DNA from: Roseomonas populi
Lineage (GTDB): Bacteria; Pseudomonadota; Alphaproteobacteria; Acetobacterales; Acetobacteraceae
Assembly: GCF_024594815.1 (NCBI RefSeq)
Contig: NZ_JANJOU010000007.1
Span: forward strand, 1 to 64,000
Direction of reading: 5' to 3'
Length of the DNA stretch: 64,000 nt
The translations under genes and the position numbers were made by a program. The notes under the pieces were generated by a model. It did not search any database, was not told the DNA's origin, and saw only the letters and a list, made by a program, of their open reading frames with translations. Positions 8,559 to 17,024 of this stretch are shown here, in pieces (positions within the stretch are counted from its first letter, which is position 1; each line of letters begins with the position of its first letter).

Positions 8559-9782
8559 TCAGCCCGCCCGCACGAGGACGTGCCGCTTGCGACCGGCGGA
8601 GAGCTTGGCGGCCCCCTCGCGCAGGTCCTCGGCCGTCACCTCGCGGGCGATGTCGCTCACCACCTCGTCGTTCAGCCGTAGGCCGGACTGGCCGACCAAG
8701 CGCCGCGCCTCGCCCTTGCTGGCAGCAAGGCCGGCGGCCACGGCCAGATCCAGCAGGCTGGCGGGAAGGGCCGCGGTGATGCTCGGCAGGGTTTCCGCGG
8801 CCTGCCCGGCCTCGAAGGTGGCGCGGGCGGTCTCGGCCGATGCCTCGGCCGCCTCTCGGCCGTGCAGCAGGGCCGTCGCCTCCGTGGCCAGTATCTTCTT
8901 CGCCTCGTTGATTTCGGCCCCCTGGAGGGCGGCGAGGCGGTCGCACTCGGCGATCGGCATGTCCGTGAACAGCCGGAGGAAGCGGCCGACATCGGCGTCC
9001 TCCGTGTTCCGCCAGAACTGCCAGTAGTCGTAGGGCGAGAGGCGCTCGGGGTTCAGCCAGACGGCGCCGGAGGCGGTCTTGCCCATCTTCGCGCCGGAGG
9101 CAGTGGTCAGCAGCACGGTGGTGGCGCCGAAAACTTCCGCGGCATCGGCGCGGCGGTTCAGCTCCACGCCCATGATGATGTTGCCCCACTGGTCGCTGCC
9201 GCCGAGCTGCAGCCCCACGCCGTGGCGGCGGCGCAGCTCCAGGAAGTCGTAGGACTGGAGGAGCATGTAGTTGAACTCGAGGAAGGAGAAGGCCTGCTCC
9301 CGCTCAAGCCGCATCCGCACGCTGTCCAGCGTCAGCATCCGGTTCACGCTGAAGTGCCGCCCCACCTCGCGCAGGAAGGGGATGTAGGCCAGCTCGTCGA
9401 GCCAGGCCGCGTTGTCCAGCATGATCGCGTCCGAGGCGCCCTCGCCGAAGCGGAGGAAAGCATCGAAGCTGCGGCGGATGCCGGCCTTGTTCACCTCGAT
9501 CTGCGCGTCGTCCAGCAGCGGGCGCTGCGTGTCGCGGAAGGAGGGGTCGCCGATCTTCGTCGTGCCGCCGCCCAGGAGCGCCACGGGCTTGTGGCCACAG
9601 CGTTGCAGCAGGCGCAACAGCATGATGGGCAGCAGGTGGCCGACATGCAGGCTGTCCGCCGTGCAGTCGAAGCCGACATAGGCCGGAAGGACGCCCTGAG
9701 CCATGCGGGCGGCGAGCGCCGCCTCGTCCGTTACCTGGTGGATGTAGCCCCGCTCGCGGGCGAGGTGCAGGAACTCGTTCAT
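8559..9782 (-). CDS. tyrS: Tyrosine--tRNA ligase
   Basis: This cytosolic class Ic synthetase of about 407 residues charges tRNA-Tyr. The HIGH-type motif is LHVGHLLP (about residues 45-52). The tyrosine-binding region reads [11 protein letters not shown], and the KMSKS loop is [11 protein letters not shown]-terminal S4-like RNA-binding domain ([19 protein letters not shown]) closes the protein. The start MNEFLHLA is preferred: an upstream in-frame ATG adds 15 poorly conserved residues ([14 protein letters not shown]). It is convergent with comEC and divergent from anmK. Confidence 0.97.
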   Translation of the reverse strand: MNEFLHLARERGYIHQVTDEAALAARMAQGVLPAYVGFDCTADSLHVGHLLPIMLLRLLQRCGHKPVALLGGGTTKIGDPSFRDTQRPLLDDAQIEVNKAGIRRSFDAFLRFGEGASDAIMLDNAAWLDELAYIPFLREVGRHFSVNRMLTLDSVRMRLEREQAFSFLEFNYMLLQSYDFLELRRRHGVGLQLGGSDQWGNIIMGVELNRRADAAEVFGATTVLLTTASGAKMGKTASGAVWLNPERLSPYDYWQFWRNTEDADVGRFLRLFTDMPIAECDRLAALQGAEINEAKKILATEATALLHGREAAEASAETARATFEAGQAAETLPSITAALPASLLDLAVAAGLAASKGEARRLVGQSGLRLNDEVVSDIAREVTAEDLREGAAKLSAGRKRHVLVRAG

Positions 9783-9836
9783 CGGATGGTCACTCAAGGG
9801 CCTTGCAAAGCGGCCCGGCCGTAGCACAAGTGCCGC

Positions 9837-10943
9837 ATGCTGCGAACCATCGGGCTGATGAGCGGAACCTCGCTGGACGGGGTGGACGCCGCCTATGTCG
9901 AGACGGACGGGGAGCGGATCGGGCGCCTCGGCCCCTCCGTGACCATTCCCTACCCCTCCAGCCTACGGCGGGAGCTGCGGGCGCTGCTGGATGCCGCCCC
10001 CACCCTCCATGACGAGGGGCGGCTGGCCGACCCCTCCGTGCTGGAGGCGGCCCGGCGGCTGACGGAGATCCATGCGGAGGCCGTGGCGAAGCTGAACCGC
10101 CCGGCCGACCTGATCGGTTTCCACGGCCAGACCGTGCTGCACCGCCCGGCCAAGGCGCCCGGGCAGTCCGGCCACACCTGGCAGATCGGCGATGCCGCCC
10201 TGCTGGCCCGGCTGACCGGGGTGGAGGTGGTGCACGACTTCCGCTCCGCCGACGTGGCTGCGGGCGGGCAGGGGGCGCCGCTGGTGCCGGTGTTCCACCG
10301 GGTCCTGGCAGAGGCGTTGCCGAAGCCCGTGGCCGTGCTGAACCTCGGCGGGGTGGGCAACGTGACCTGGATCGGGCCCGAGGGGGAGCTGATCGCCTTC
10401 GACACCGGCCCCGCGAACGGCCCGCTGGACGATTGGGCGCGCCGTTCCCTGGGCGCCGATTACGACCGGGACGGGCTGCTGGCGCTGGCGGGCACGCCGG
10501 ACGGGGCGGTGCTGGGGCGGCTCATGGCGCATCCCTACCTCGCCGCATCCCCGCCCAAGTCGCTGGACCGGCTGGATTTCGATGCGGCGCTGCGGGAATC
10601 CGGCGCGGGCGCGCTCTCGCCGGCGGATGGGGCGGCGACGCTGGCGGCCTTCTGCGCGGTCTGTGTCGGGGCCGCGGCCCGGCACTTCCCCGATCCGCCG
10701 GTGCAATGGCTGGTGGCCGGCGGCGGGCGGCGGAACCCGGCGCTGATGAAGGCGCTCGCCTCCATGCTGGACGCGCCCGTGCGACCGGTGGAGGTGGCGG
10801 GCTGGGACGGCGACGCGCTGGAAGCGCAGGCCTTCGGCGTGCTGGCCGCGCGCGTCGCCAAGGGCCTGCCCTTGACCTTCCCCGGCACCACCGGGGCGCC
10901 GCACCCGCTAACGGGCGGGCGGCGCGTGCCCGCCTACGCCTAG
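9837..10943 (+). CDS. anmK: Anhydro-N-acetylmuramic acid kinase
   Basis: This cytosolic kinase of 368 residues recycles the 1,6-anhydro-MurNAc released from peptidoglycan. It opens the anhydro ring and phosphorylates it to MurNAc-6-P. It shows the family N-terminus [15 protein letters not shown], then [11 protein letters not shown], a phosphate-binding [23 protein letters not shown], and [12 protein letters not shown]. Length is normal. It is divergent from tyrS across 54 bases, a frequent pairing in alphaproteobacteria. Confidence 0.96.
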   Translation: MLRTIGLMSGTSLDGVDAAYVETDGERIGRLGPSVTIPYPSSLRRELRALLDAAPTLHDEGRLADPSVLEAARRLTEIHAEAVAKLNRPADLIGFHGQTVLHRPAKAPGQSGHTWQIGDAALLARLTGVEVVHDFRSADVAAGGQGAPLVPVFHRVLAEALPKPVAVLNLGGVGNVTWIGPEGELIAFDTGPANGPLDDWARRSLGADYDRDGLLALAGTPDGAVLGRLMAHPYLAASPPKSLDRLDFDAALRESGAGALSPADGAATLAAFCAVCVGAAARHFPDPPVQWLVAGGGRRNPALMKALASMLDAPVRPVEVAGWDGDALEAQAFGVLAARVAKGLPLTFPGTTGAPHPLTGGRRVPAYA

Positions 10944-10945
10944 GC

Positions 10946-10960
10946 GAGGCGCCGCGCCTC
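10946..10960 (+). terminator. Possible hairpin terminator after anmK
   Basis: A six-base-pair stem (GAGGCG / CGCCTC) with a three-base loop lies directly after the anmK stop. It is followed by a pyrimidine-rich stretch (CCCTCCCTATTTCC). The stem is short and there is no clean T run, so this is a weak call. Confidence 0.3.
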
Positions 10961-10993
10961 CGGCCCTCCCTATTTCCTCGCAAGGTCGTTTCG

Positions 10994-11026
10994 GTCCCGA
11001 CTAAGCTCGTCCCCACGGGTCGGGAC
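10994..11026. repeat. Inverted repeat just upstream of a membrane-protein start
   Basis: GTCCCGAC and GTCGGGAC form perfect eight-base arms separated by 17 bases. The right arm abuts the purine-rich ribosome-binding region of the gene starting at 11037. It could be an operator or a leader hairpin controlling that gene; nothing in the sequence decides between these. Confidence 0.35.
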
Positions 11027-11036
11027 GAGGCGCGGC

Positions 11037-11627
11037 ATGCTCGTAAACCTTCCGTTCACCTTGGGCGCGCTCGCGCTCGTCGTACTGATCGCGCGGCTGG
11101 CGAGCCTCATCCTGCCGCCGGACCTCTACTTCACCTTTGAATCCTTCCTGTTCGAGAAGACGGCGGAGCTGCGCTACTACGCCCTGGCCCTGAAGCTGGC
11201 GGCGCCGGTCGCGGCCGGCTTCCTGGTGGTGGCCCTGCCGGTGTGGCTGGCGGGGGATGGCGGGCCGGTACGGCGCAGGCAGCTCCGCGCGCTGCATCCC
11301 TCGCTCTTCGTGGCCGGCAGCGCCGCCGCCTTCCTCATGGCATGGCCCTTCATCCTCTACTGGGACGTCTTCGCGGCCCCGGCGGTGCGGGAGCAGAAGC
11401 CGGCCTTCCTCATGGCGTACCTCTTCTACTTCGCGGCGTTCGGCTACTTCTGCCTGCTCGGCGGCAACCTCGCCCAGCTCCTCCTCCGCCGGCGCATGCC
11501 CGCGTCGATGGTCGCCTTCGCCGAGCGCAACGTGACCTGGGCGGACAGCCTGCGCCTCGCCGTCCTCGGTTCCTTCACCACCATCGTCGCGACGGCCATC
11601 GCCGACCTGCTCGGCAAGGCGGGGTGA
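11037..11627 (+). CDS. Uncharacterised four-helix membrane protein
   Basis: I do not recognise this 196-residue protein. It has four long hydrophobic segments: about residues 5-25, 50-75, 95-115 and 128-150. Charged loops lie between them (VRRRQLRALHP and LLRRRMPASM), and the C-terminus is polar with one last weak hydrophobic stretch. No catalytic motif is visible. It begins 11 bases after an inverted repeat and is followed after six bases by a second uncharacterised gene, so the two probably form a small operon. Small integral membrane partners of exported proteins look like this, but no function is assigned. Confidence 0.75.
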   Translation: MLVNLPFTLGALALVVLIARLASLILPPDLYFTFESFLFEKTAELRYYALALKLAAPVAAGFLVVALPVWLAGDGGPVRRRQLRALHPSLFVAGSAAAFLMAWPFILYWDVFAAPAVREQKPAFLMAYLFYFAAFGYFCLLGGNLAQLLLRRRMPASMVAFAERNVTWADSLRLAVLGSFTTIVATAIADLLGKAG

Positions 11628-11633
11628 CCGGCG

Positions 11634-12992
11634 ATGGCGGAGGGGAAGCCGATGTTGGCCGAATCCTGGCGCCGTTCCGCGCGGCGGCTCGCCCTCGGCA
11701 TCGCCGCCGCCGCGGTGCTCGGCCTCGGCTTTGAGATGAGCGCGCCGCCGCCGCCGGTCGAGGCCGTCAGCCTTCGAGAGAGGGCTGCCTACACGGTCGC
11801 TGTCCGGGCGGGGCTGGGCAGCGCCGAGTCGGTGACGCCGGAGGAGGGAGTCGGTGCCAGGGGCGTCCACTTCGAGGCCGACGGTATGCAGCTGGTGCAG
11901 GACCGGGAATGCGCCCTCGGCGGCCAGGACCCGGGGGGCCAGGAGGAGGAGCTGGCCGCCCGGCTGGCCGTCGCGATCCTCGCCACGGAGCAGCAGGCCC
12001 GGTCACCTGCGCGGCGCCGCCTCGAATCCGCCGTGGCGCACCACTTGGACCGCTTCGGGATGGGCCCGGACTGGTCGTTGGGGCCGGCGCAGATCCGCAT
12101 CTCCACCGCGAGGCCGGTCCTCGCGGGGATCTTCCCGCAGCAGCGCCTGTCCTGGCGGGACCTGGCCACCGCGGTGGAGGAGCGCTGCCTCGCCCTCGCC
12201 GTGGTTCGTCAGATCATCCGGCCCGCCCTGGCCTCCGGCGGCGCTCCGCCGCCCGGCGGCTGGCGCTTCTGGTACACCGTCCCGGCGCCAAGGCCGGTGC
12301 CGCCGCCAGCACCGGCGCTCCCGCCGGAGCCGACCCGCCGGCCGGGCGCCGCGGCAGCCTTGTTGCCCGCGCCGGCACCGCCGAGGCCGGCGCCGGAGCC
12401 GCCCCTGCCGTCGCTCCGGGCCTTCCCGGCCGAGCGCGCCATCGCGGCCTACCGGGGTGGGGAGGAGCGGCGGATCTTCACGATCGGCTACGAGACCATG
12501 GTGGCCGACGTTCTCGGGCTGCTTCTGCCGTTGCCAGTGGAGGCCGACCTGCCTGGCCCCTCCGATCAGTCGCCGGACGGGCGTCCACCTGGGATAAGCT
12601 TCGACGCAAGATCCCGTCAGGGGCAGGACCGCCTGGAGAGCGAGGCGGGCACCTGGACGTTTTCCCCTGGGCAGACACAGCCGCGCGCCGCGGACCCGGA
12701 GGATAGTCCGCCGCAGCCCTTGGCCTGGCGGTCGGAGACAGGGCAGGCCCTGGTGCTGCGGTGGTCGAGGGGCCGGCTGGAGCCGCCCTCCGTGGCCGCG
12801 GCCCTGCGGGAGGGGCGAACGGCTGCGATCCTGGGCGCCTTGCCCCCGGCACTGCGCCACCTGCCCGTCGCCGCGAGCGAGGAGCGCCCGCCGCTGCCAT
12901 GCGACGCCGCCCTCTTCACCACGGCCGCCCTCGTCGTCCCTGCTGGCTACCGACCCATGGCTCCTCCCGGCAGGGCAGGGGAGGGCTGCTGA
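11634..12992 (+). CDS. Uncharacterised membrane-anchored protein with a lysozyme-like motif
   Basis: This is a protein of about 452 residues of unknown function. A single N-terminal hydrophobic segment (about residues 18-35) would anchor it with the rest in the periplasm. The first half contains DWSLGPAQIRISTARPV. The SxGxxQI...TA pattern, following an upstream Glu in RRLESAVAHH, recalls the active-site region of lysozyme-like transglycosylases. This is a motif-level resemblance only. Residues about 220-270 are a Pro/Ala-rich linker typical of periplasm-spanning proteins. The C-terminal half has no recognisable motif. An alternative start is the ATG at 11652. It is probably co-transcribed with the preceding membrane-protein gene. 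Confidence 0.7.
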   Translation: MAEGKPMLAESWRRSARRLALGIAAAAVLGLGFEMSAPPPPVEAVSLRERAAYTVAVRAGLGSAESVTPEEGVGARGVHFEADGMQLVQDRECALGGQDPGGQEEELAARLAVAILATEQQARSPARRRLESAVAHHLDRFGMGPDWSLGPAQIRISTARPVLAGIFPQQRLSWRDLATAVEERCLALAVVRQIIRPALASGGAPPPGGWRFWYTVPAPRPVPPPAPALPPEPTRRPGAAAALLPAPAPPRPAPEPPLPSLRAFPAERAIAAYRGGEERRIFTIGYETMVADVLGLLLPLPVEADLPGPSDQSPDGRPPGISFDARSRQGQDRLESEAGTWTFSPGQTQPRAADPEDSPPQPLAWRSETGQALVLRWSRGRLEPPSVAAALREGRTAAILGALPPALRHLPVAASEERPPLPCDAALFTTAALVVPAGYRPMAPPGRAGEGC

Positions 12993-13030
12993 GCCCCGGC
13001 TCCGGGCCGGGACGCCCCGGAAACGACAAA

Positions 13031-13056
13031 GGGCGGCGCCCCTGCAGCCGCCGCCC
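13031..13056 (-). terminator. Rho-independent-type terminator of the hydrolase gene, possibly bidirectional
   Basis: GGGCGGCG and CGCCGCCC make an eight-base-pair GC stem around a ten-base loop. Read on the minus strand, just after the stop at 13081, the stem is followed by TTTGTCGTTT. It also lies 39 bases past the stop of the plus-strand gene ending at 12992 and may end both transcripts. Confidence 0.6.
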
Positions 13057-13080
13057 CCTTCTCGGCCGTGCGGCCCTGGA

Positions 13081-13749
13081 TCAGTCCGCCGCCATCGACA
13101 TGCGCGCGCGGTTCAGCACCGTCGTCACGTGGTCCTGCGTGGCGTCCGCCACCTTCTCCGTCTGCTCCGGCGTGAAGACATGGCCGGCACCGGGCATGGT
13201 CCGGTAGTCGATCTTGATGCCCTTCTGGGTGTTCAGCTTGTCCACCAGCTTCCGCACCGAGGGCTCCGGCACCAGCTCGTCCGCCTCGCCGTGCAGGATG
13301 AGGCCGGAGCAGGGGCAGGGGGCCAGGAAGCCGAAATCGTAATGGCTGGCGGGGGCGGCGATGGAGACGAAGCCGCCCATCTCCGGCCGGCGCATCAGCA
13401 CCTGCATGCCGACATAGGCGCCGAAGGAGTAGCCGGCGACCCAGAGCATGGACGCCTGCGGGTTCACGGCCTGGAGGAAGTCGAGCGCGGCAGTCGCATC
13501 CGAGATCTCGCCGATCCCGCCATCATAGCGGCCCTGGGACTTGCCGACGCCGCGAAAGTTGAAGCGCAGCGTGGAAAAGCCCATGGCCCGGAAGCGCTCG
13601 TACAGCGCGTGGACCACCCGGTTGTTCATGGTGCCGCCGTGGAGCGGGTGCGGATGGAGGACCAGGGCAGTGGGAGCATTGGGCTGCTTGGCGTGGTGGT
13701 AGCGACCCTCGAGCCGACCGTCGGGACCGGCGAACATCACCTCGGGCAT
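13081..13749 (-). CDS. Alpha/beta hydrolase (small dienelactone-hydrolase-like serine hydrolase)
   Basis: This cytosolic hydrolase has about 222 residues. Motifs are HPHPLHGGTMNN near the oxyanion region, FRGVGKSQG, the nucleophile elbow GYSFGA, an acidic residue in LHGEADELVP, and a C-terminal catalytic His in GAGHVFT. It resembles the COG2945 family of predicted alpha/beta hydrolases. Two adjacent ATGs are possible. The second is chosen because a GGAAGG sequence sits five bases ahead of it, against two bases for the first. It lies upstream of, and is divergent from, the Rrf2/cysteine desulfurase operon. The substrate is unknown. Confidence 0.88.
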   Translation of the reverse strand: MPEVMFAGPDGRLEGRYHHAKQPNAPTALVLHPHPLHGGTMNNRVVHALYERFRAMGFSTLRFNFRGVGKSQGRYDGGIGEISDATAALDFLQAVNPQASMLWVAGYSFGAYVGMQVLMRRPEMGGFVSIAAPASHYDFGFLAPCPCSGLILHGEADELVPEPSVRKLVDKLNTQKGIKIDYRTMPGAGHVFTPEQTEKVADATQDHVTTVLNRARMSMAAD

Positions 13750-13800
13750 CATCACCTTCCGCCCCGTGGGGCGTTCTTCTGGGGCGGGCCGAGCCCCGCC

Positions 13801-13824
13801 GGGATCGCCCGGAGGGGATCGCCC
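13801..13824. repeat. Short tandem direct repeat
   Basis: GGGATCGCCC occurs twice with a 14-base period, separated by GGAG. It lies in the intergenic region upstream of the alpha/beta hydrolase. It may be a protein-binding site or simply low-complexity drift. Confidence 0.4.
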
Positions 13825-13855
13825 CGCCTGTTTCATCGAGGCTGGCATCCCGCCC

Positions 13856-13925
13856 CGGCGGAACGGGTTCAATCCCGGCCCCCGCGGGAGTATCCCAGGG
13901 GCCGCGGACGGAACCCGTTCCGCCG
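13856..13925. repeat. Nested inverted repeat (15-bp outer stem, 6-bp inner stem)
   Basis: CGGCGGAACGGGTTC at 13856-13870 is a perfect reverse complement of 13911-13925. Inside it GGCCCC (13877-13882) pairs with GGGGCC (13898-13903), with 6- and 7-base side loops between the stems. The regular nesting suggests a structured element such as a dispersed palindromic (REP-like) repeat or a leader RNA, not a simple terminator; no T run follows on either strand. Confidence 0.6.
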
Positions 13926-14209
13926 AACCGAAACCTGCCCTGGAGGTGCTAGGCGGCAGTGCCGGCCCGTGCGAAGGGAAACCTTCGCACCAGCGGCGAC
14001 CTCCAACCGGGCTCCGGGGATGCCATGCGCCCCGCGCGGCCTTTCGGTCTGCGGGACCGGTCCAATATAGGCAGCGCCCGGCGAGAATCATAACCAAATC
14101 ATGGCATGGCCTCACGTTTCAGCGCGCATGGCTGCCCAGGGTGGCAGTCCTGGCCCCCGGGGTGTCCCCCTGGCGGGGTGCTGGCGGCGCATGGCCGGGC
14201 GGCGCTGAG

Positions 14210-14665
14210 ATGCGGCTCTCCACCCGTGGCCGCTATGCCGTGATGGCACTGACCGAGATGGCCCGGCGTGGGGTGGAGGGAGCGGGCGCCCCCATGTCCC
14301 TGGCGGAGGTGGCGCAATCCCAGATGCTCTCCGTCGCCTATCTTGAACAGCTTTTCGGCCGGTTGCGGCGCGCCGGCCTAGTCCGCTCCGCCCGTGGCCC
14401 CGGGGGCGGCTACCGGCTGGCGCGACCGGCCTCCGAAATCACGGTGGCCGAGGTGGTGGACGCGGTGGAGGACACGATCGCGGGCCCGCCCGAGGCGACG
14501 GAAGCGCCGGGCGTGCCGCAGGAGCAGCGAGACCTCTGGCGGGAGCTGGGCGAACAGGTGCGGCTCTTTCTCTCCGCCATCAGCCTGCAGGACGTGGTGG
14601 ACGGCCGCACCTTCGGCCGCGCCGTGCCCGTGCCGCCCGCGCCCACTGGGCCGGAGGAGGGTTGA
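14210..14665 (+). CDS. Rrf2-family transcriptional regulator without cluster-binding cysteines
   Basis: This DNA-binding regulator of about 151 residues has the Rrf2 N-terminus (MRLSTRGRYAVMALTEMA), a winged helix (LAEVAQSQMLSVAYLEQLF) and the wing motif GPGGGYRLARP. IscR ligates a [2Fe-2S] cluster through three cysteines after this wing; here that region reads EDTIAGPPEATEAPG, and the whole protein contains no cysteine. It should therefore either respond to something else or bind constitutively. Its stop overlaps the start of the first cysteine desulfurase gene (TGATG), so it probably controls the operon it heads. Confidence 0.9.
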   Translation: MRLSTRGRYAVMALTEMARRGVEGAGAPMSLAEVAQSQMLSVAYLEQLFGRLRRAGLVRSARGPGGGYRLARPASEITVAEVVDAVEDTIAGPPEATEAPGVPQEQRDLWRELGEQVRLFLSAISLQDVVDGRTFGRAVPVPPAPTGPEEG

Positions 14666-15750
14666 TGAGCCTCTACCTGGACGCCAACGCCACCGAGCCG
14701 CTGCGGCCGGAGGCGCGGGAGGCCGCGGTCGCCGCCATGGAGCTTCCGGGCAATCCCTCCTCCGTCCACGCGGACGGCCGCGCGGCGCGGCGGGTGCTGG
14801 AGACGGCGCGGGCCCAGGTGGCGGCCCGGTTCGGCGCCTCGGCGCGGGACGTCGTCTTTACCTCGGGCGGGACGGAGGCGAACGCGCTGGGCATCGCCTC
14901 CCTTCGCCGGGGGCGACGGGTGCTGGCGGGGGCGACGGAGCATCCGGCGGTCCTCCGCGCGGCAGAGGGCGCGGCCACCTTGCCGGTGCTCGCGGACGGC
15001 ACGCTGGACCTTGGCGCCCTGGAGGCGGCCCTGGCGGGCGGGGAGCCCGCCCTGGTCTGCCTGATGGTGGCGAACAACGAGACGGGGGTGATCCATCCCG
15101 TGGCGGAGGCGGCGGCGATCTGCCGCCGGTACGGCGCTCTGCTGCATCTGGACGCGGTCCAGGCGGCGGGGCGCGTGCCCCTGGACGCCGTGGCGCTGGG
15201 GGCGGAGACGATGGCGGTCTCCGGCCATAAGATGGGCGGGCCGAAGGGCGCGGGGGCGCTGATCCTGCGCCCCGGGCTGGACCTGGCCCCGCTGGTGGCC
15301 GGGGGCGGGCAGGAAAGGGGCCGGCGCGGCGGCACGGAGGCGCTGCCCGCCATCGCCGGGCTGGGCGCCGCCGCGGAGGCGGCCGACCCTGCGGCCGCGG
15401 CCCGGCTGGGCGCTGCCCGCGACACGATCGAGGCCGGCCTGGGTCTGCCCGTCGCCGGTGCCGGCGCGCCGCGCCTGTCGAACACGAGCTGCGTGGCCCT
15501 GCCGGGCGCCAGCGCCGAGACGCAGGTTATCGCCCTGGACCTTGCGGGGGTGCGGGTCTCGGCCGGGGCGGCCTGCTCCTCGGGCAAGGTGGCGCGCAGC
15601 CCCGTGCTGGCCGCGATGGGGCTGGAGGACGTCGCCGGCTCCGCCATCCGCGTCTCCCTGCCCTGGAACACGCCGGCGGACGCGGCGGAGCGCTTCCTCG
15701 CGGCCCATGCGGCCATGCGGGCGCGCTTGCGGGGCGCGGGGCAGGGCTGA
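14665..15750 (+). CDS. Cysteine desulfurase, NifS/IscS-like (first copy)
   Basis: This PLP enzyme of about 361 residues would remove sulfur from cysteine as a protein-bound persulfide. It starts LYLDANATEPL. The PLP lysine is about K189 in SGHKMGGPKG, and the persulfide cysteine is about C304 in AACSSGKVARSP. It is shorter than, and clearly different from, the second desulfurase downstream. The ATG at 14665 overlaps the regulator's TGA; a TTG one codon earlier is not needed. A 68-base gap separates it from the next gene. Its sulfur acceptor is unknown. Confidence 0.93.
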   Translation: MSLYLDANATEPLRPEAREAAVAAMELPGNPSSVHADGRAARRVLETARAQVAARFGASARDVVFTSGGTEANALGIASLRRGRRVLAGATEHPAVLRAAEGAATLPVLADGTLDLGALEAALAGGEPALVCLMVANNETGVIHPVAEAAAICRRYGALLHLDAVQAAGRVPLDAVALGAETMAVSGHKMGGPKGAGALILRPGLDLAPLVAGGGQERGRRGGTEALPAIAGLGAAAEAADPAAAARLGAARDTIEAGLGLPVAGAGAPRLSNTSCVALPGASAETQVIALDLAGVRVSAGAACSSGKVARSPVLAAMGLEDVAGSAIRVSLPWNTPADAAERFLAAHAAMRARLRGAGQG

Positions 15751-15818
15751 CCCGGGCGCGCGGCGGATGCGCGCCCCGGCACCTCCCGCCCCGGCGCGCG
15801 ATCCCCCATCTTCCCGGT

Positions 15819-17000
15819 ATGAGGGATGCCGCGAACCGCCCCGCCTATCTCGACAACCACGCCACCACCCCGGCAGATCCGCGGGTGCTGGCCGCGATGC
15901 GCCCCTGGTGGGAGGCGAACTTCGCCAACCCTGCCAGCATCGAGCACGCGCTGGGCCGCGAGGCCGAGGCAGCGGTGGAGGAAGCGCGCGCCCATGTGGC
16001 CGCACTGATCGGGGCGGAGGCGCGGGAGGTGATCTTCACCTCCGGCGCGACCGAGTCGAACAACCTGGCGATCAAGGGCGCGGCCCGCTTCGCCGCTGGG
16101 CAGGGCAGCGGCCGGCGGCGCGTGATCACCGTGGCCACCGAGCACAAATGCGTGCTGGAAAGCGTTCGGGACCTGGCCGCGGAGGGCTTCGAGCCGGTGA
16201 TCCTGCCCGTGGGACCGGACGGGCTGCTGGATCCGGAGGCGCTGCGCGCGGCGCTGGAGGTGCCGACGGTGCTGGTTTCCGTTATGGCCGTGAACAACGA
16301 GATCGGGGTGGTGCAGGACATCGCCGGACTCGCCGTCATCGCGAAGGCGGCGGGCGCGCTGTTCCACACGGACGCGGCCCAGGCGGCCGGGCGCGTTCCA
16401 ATCGACGTGGCGGGGATGGGGATCGACCTCCTCTCTCTCTCCGCCCACAAGCTCTACGGGCCGAAGGGAATCGGCGCGCTCTATGTCCGCCGGCGGCCGC
16501 GGGTGCGGCTGGCGCCGCTGCTCTCGGGCGGCGGGCAGGAGCGGGGGCTGCGCTCCGGCACCCTGCCGGCGCCGCTGGTCGTCGGCTTCGGGGAGGCGGC
16601 GCGGATCGCCCGGTTGGAGATGGCGCTGGACGAAGGCCGTATCGCCGGCCAGCGGGAACGGTTCCTGGCCGCGCTGGAGGCGGGCATCCCCGGCCTGCGG
16701 GTGAATGGCAGCAGGGAGAGCCGGGTGGCGGGGAACCTCAACATCACCCTGCCCGGCGGGGTGGACGCGCAGGAGGTGATGAAGGCGGCGCCGGGGGTCT
16801 GTGTCTCGACCGGCAGCGCCTGCTCCTCGGCCAGCATCGAGCCCTCCTACGTGCTGAGCGCCCTGGGTTTGCCGGAAGCGGAGGCGCGTTCGACCTTGCG
16901 GATCGGCATCGGCCGCTTTACCTCGCCCGCCGAAGTGGACCGGGCGGCGGCGGAGCTGGCACGCGCCTGGCAGGGGCTGCGCCGCGCGGCGGCCGAGTAG
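15819..17000 (+). CDS. iscS: Cysteine desulfurase IscS-type (second copy)
   Basis: This PLP-dependent cysteine desulfurase has 393 residues. The N-terminal motif is AYLDNHATTPADP, the PLP lysine is K211 in SAHKLYGPKG, and the persulfide cysteine is C335 in TGSACSSASIEPS, the flexible-loop motif of IscS. It supplies sulfur for iron-sulfur clusters and for tRNA thiolation. The ferredoxin and MnmA genes downstream are typical partners, but no IscU, IscA, HscA or HscB gene is present here. SufS-type cysteine desulfurases lack this loop motif, so IscS is the better name. Confidence 0.93.
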   Translation: MRDAANRPAYLDNHATTPADPRVLAAMRPWWEANFANPASIEHALGREAEAAVEEARAHVAALIGAEAREVIFTSGATESNNLAIKGAARFAAGQGSGRRRVITVATEHKCVLESVRDLAAEGFEPVILPVGPDGLLDPEALRAALEVPTVLVSVMAVNNEIGVVQDIAGLAVIAKAAGALFHTDAAQAAGRVPIDVAGMGIDLLSLSAHKLYGPKGIGALYVRRRPRVRLAPLLSGGGQERGLRSGTLPAPLVVGFGEAARIARLEMALDEGRIAGQRERFLAALEAGIPGLRVNGSRESRVAGNLNITLPGGVDAQEVMKAAPGVCVSTGSACSSASIEPSYVLSALGLPEAEARSTLRIGIGRFTSPAEVDRAAAELARAWQGLRRAAAE

Positions 17001-17024
17001 CGCCCTGCGGATTAGGAGAGATAG

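Larger units (their letters stand above)
13753..14209. other. 457-base intergenic region with repeats
   Basis: No gene is supported here; the open frames crossing it are extensions of the flanking genes with low-complexity residues. It holds a short tandem repeat at 13801-13824 and a 70-base nested inverted repeat at 13856-13925. A patch richer in A/T at about 14060-14105 (around AATCATAACCAAATCATG) is the likely place for divergent promoters of the hydrolase and the Rrf2 operon. I could not fix -35/-10 boxes. Confidence 0.6.
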
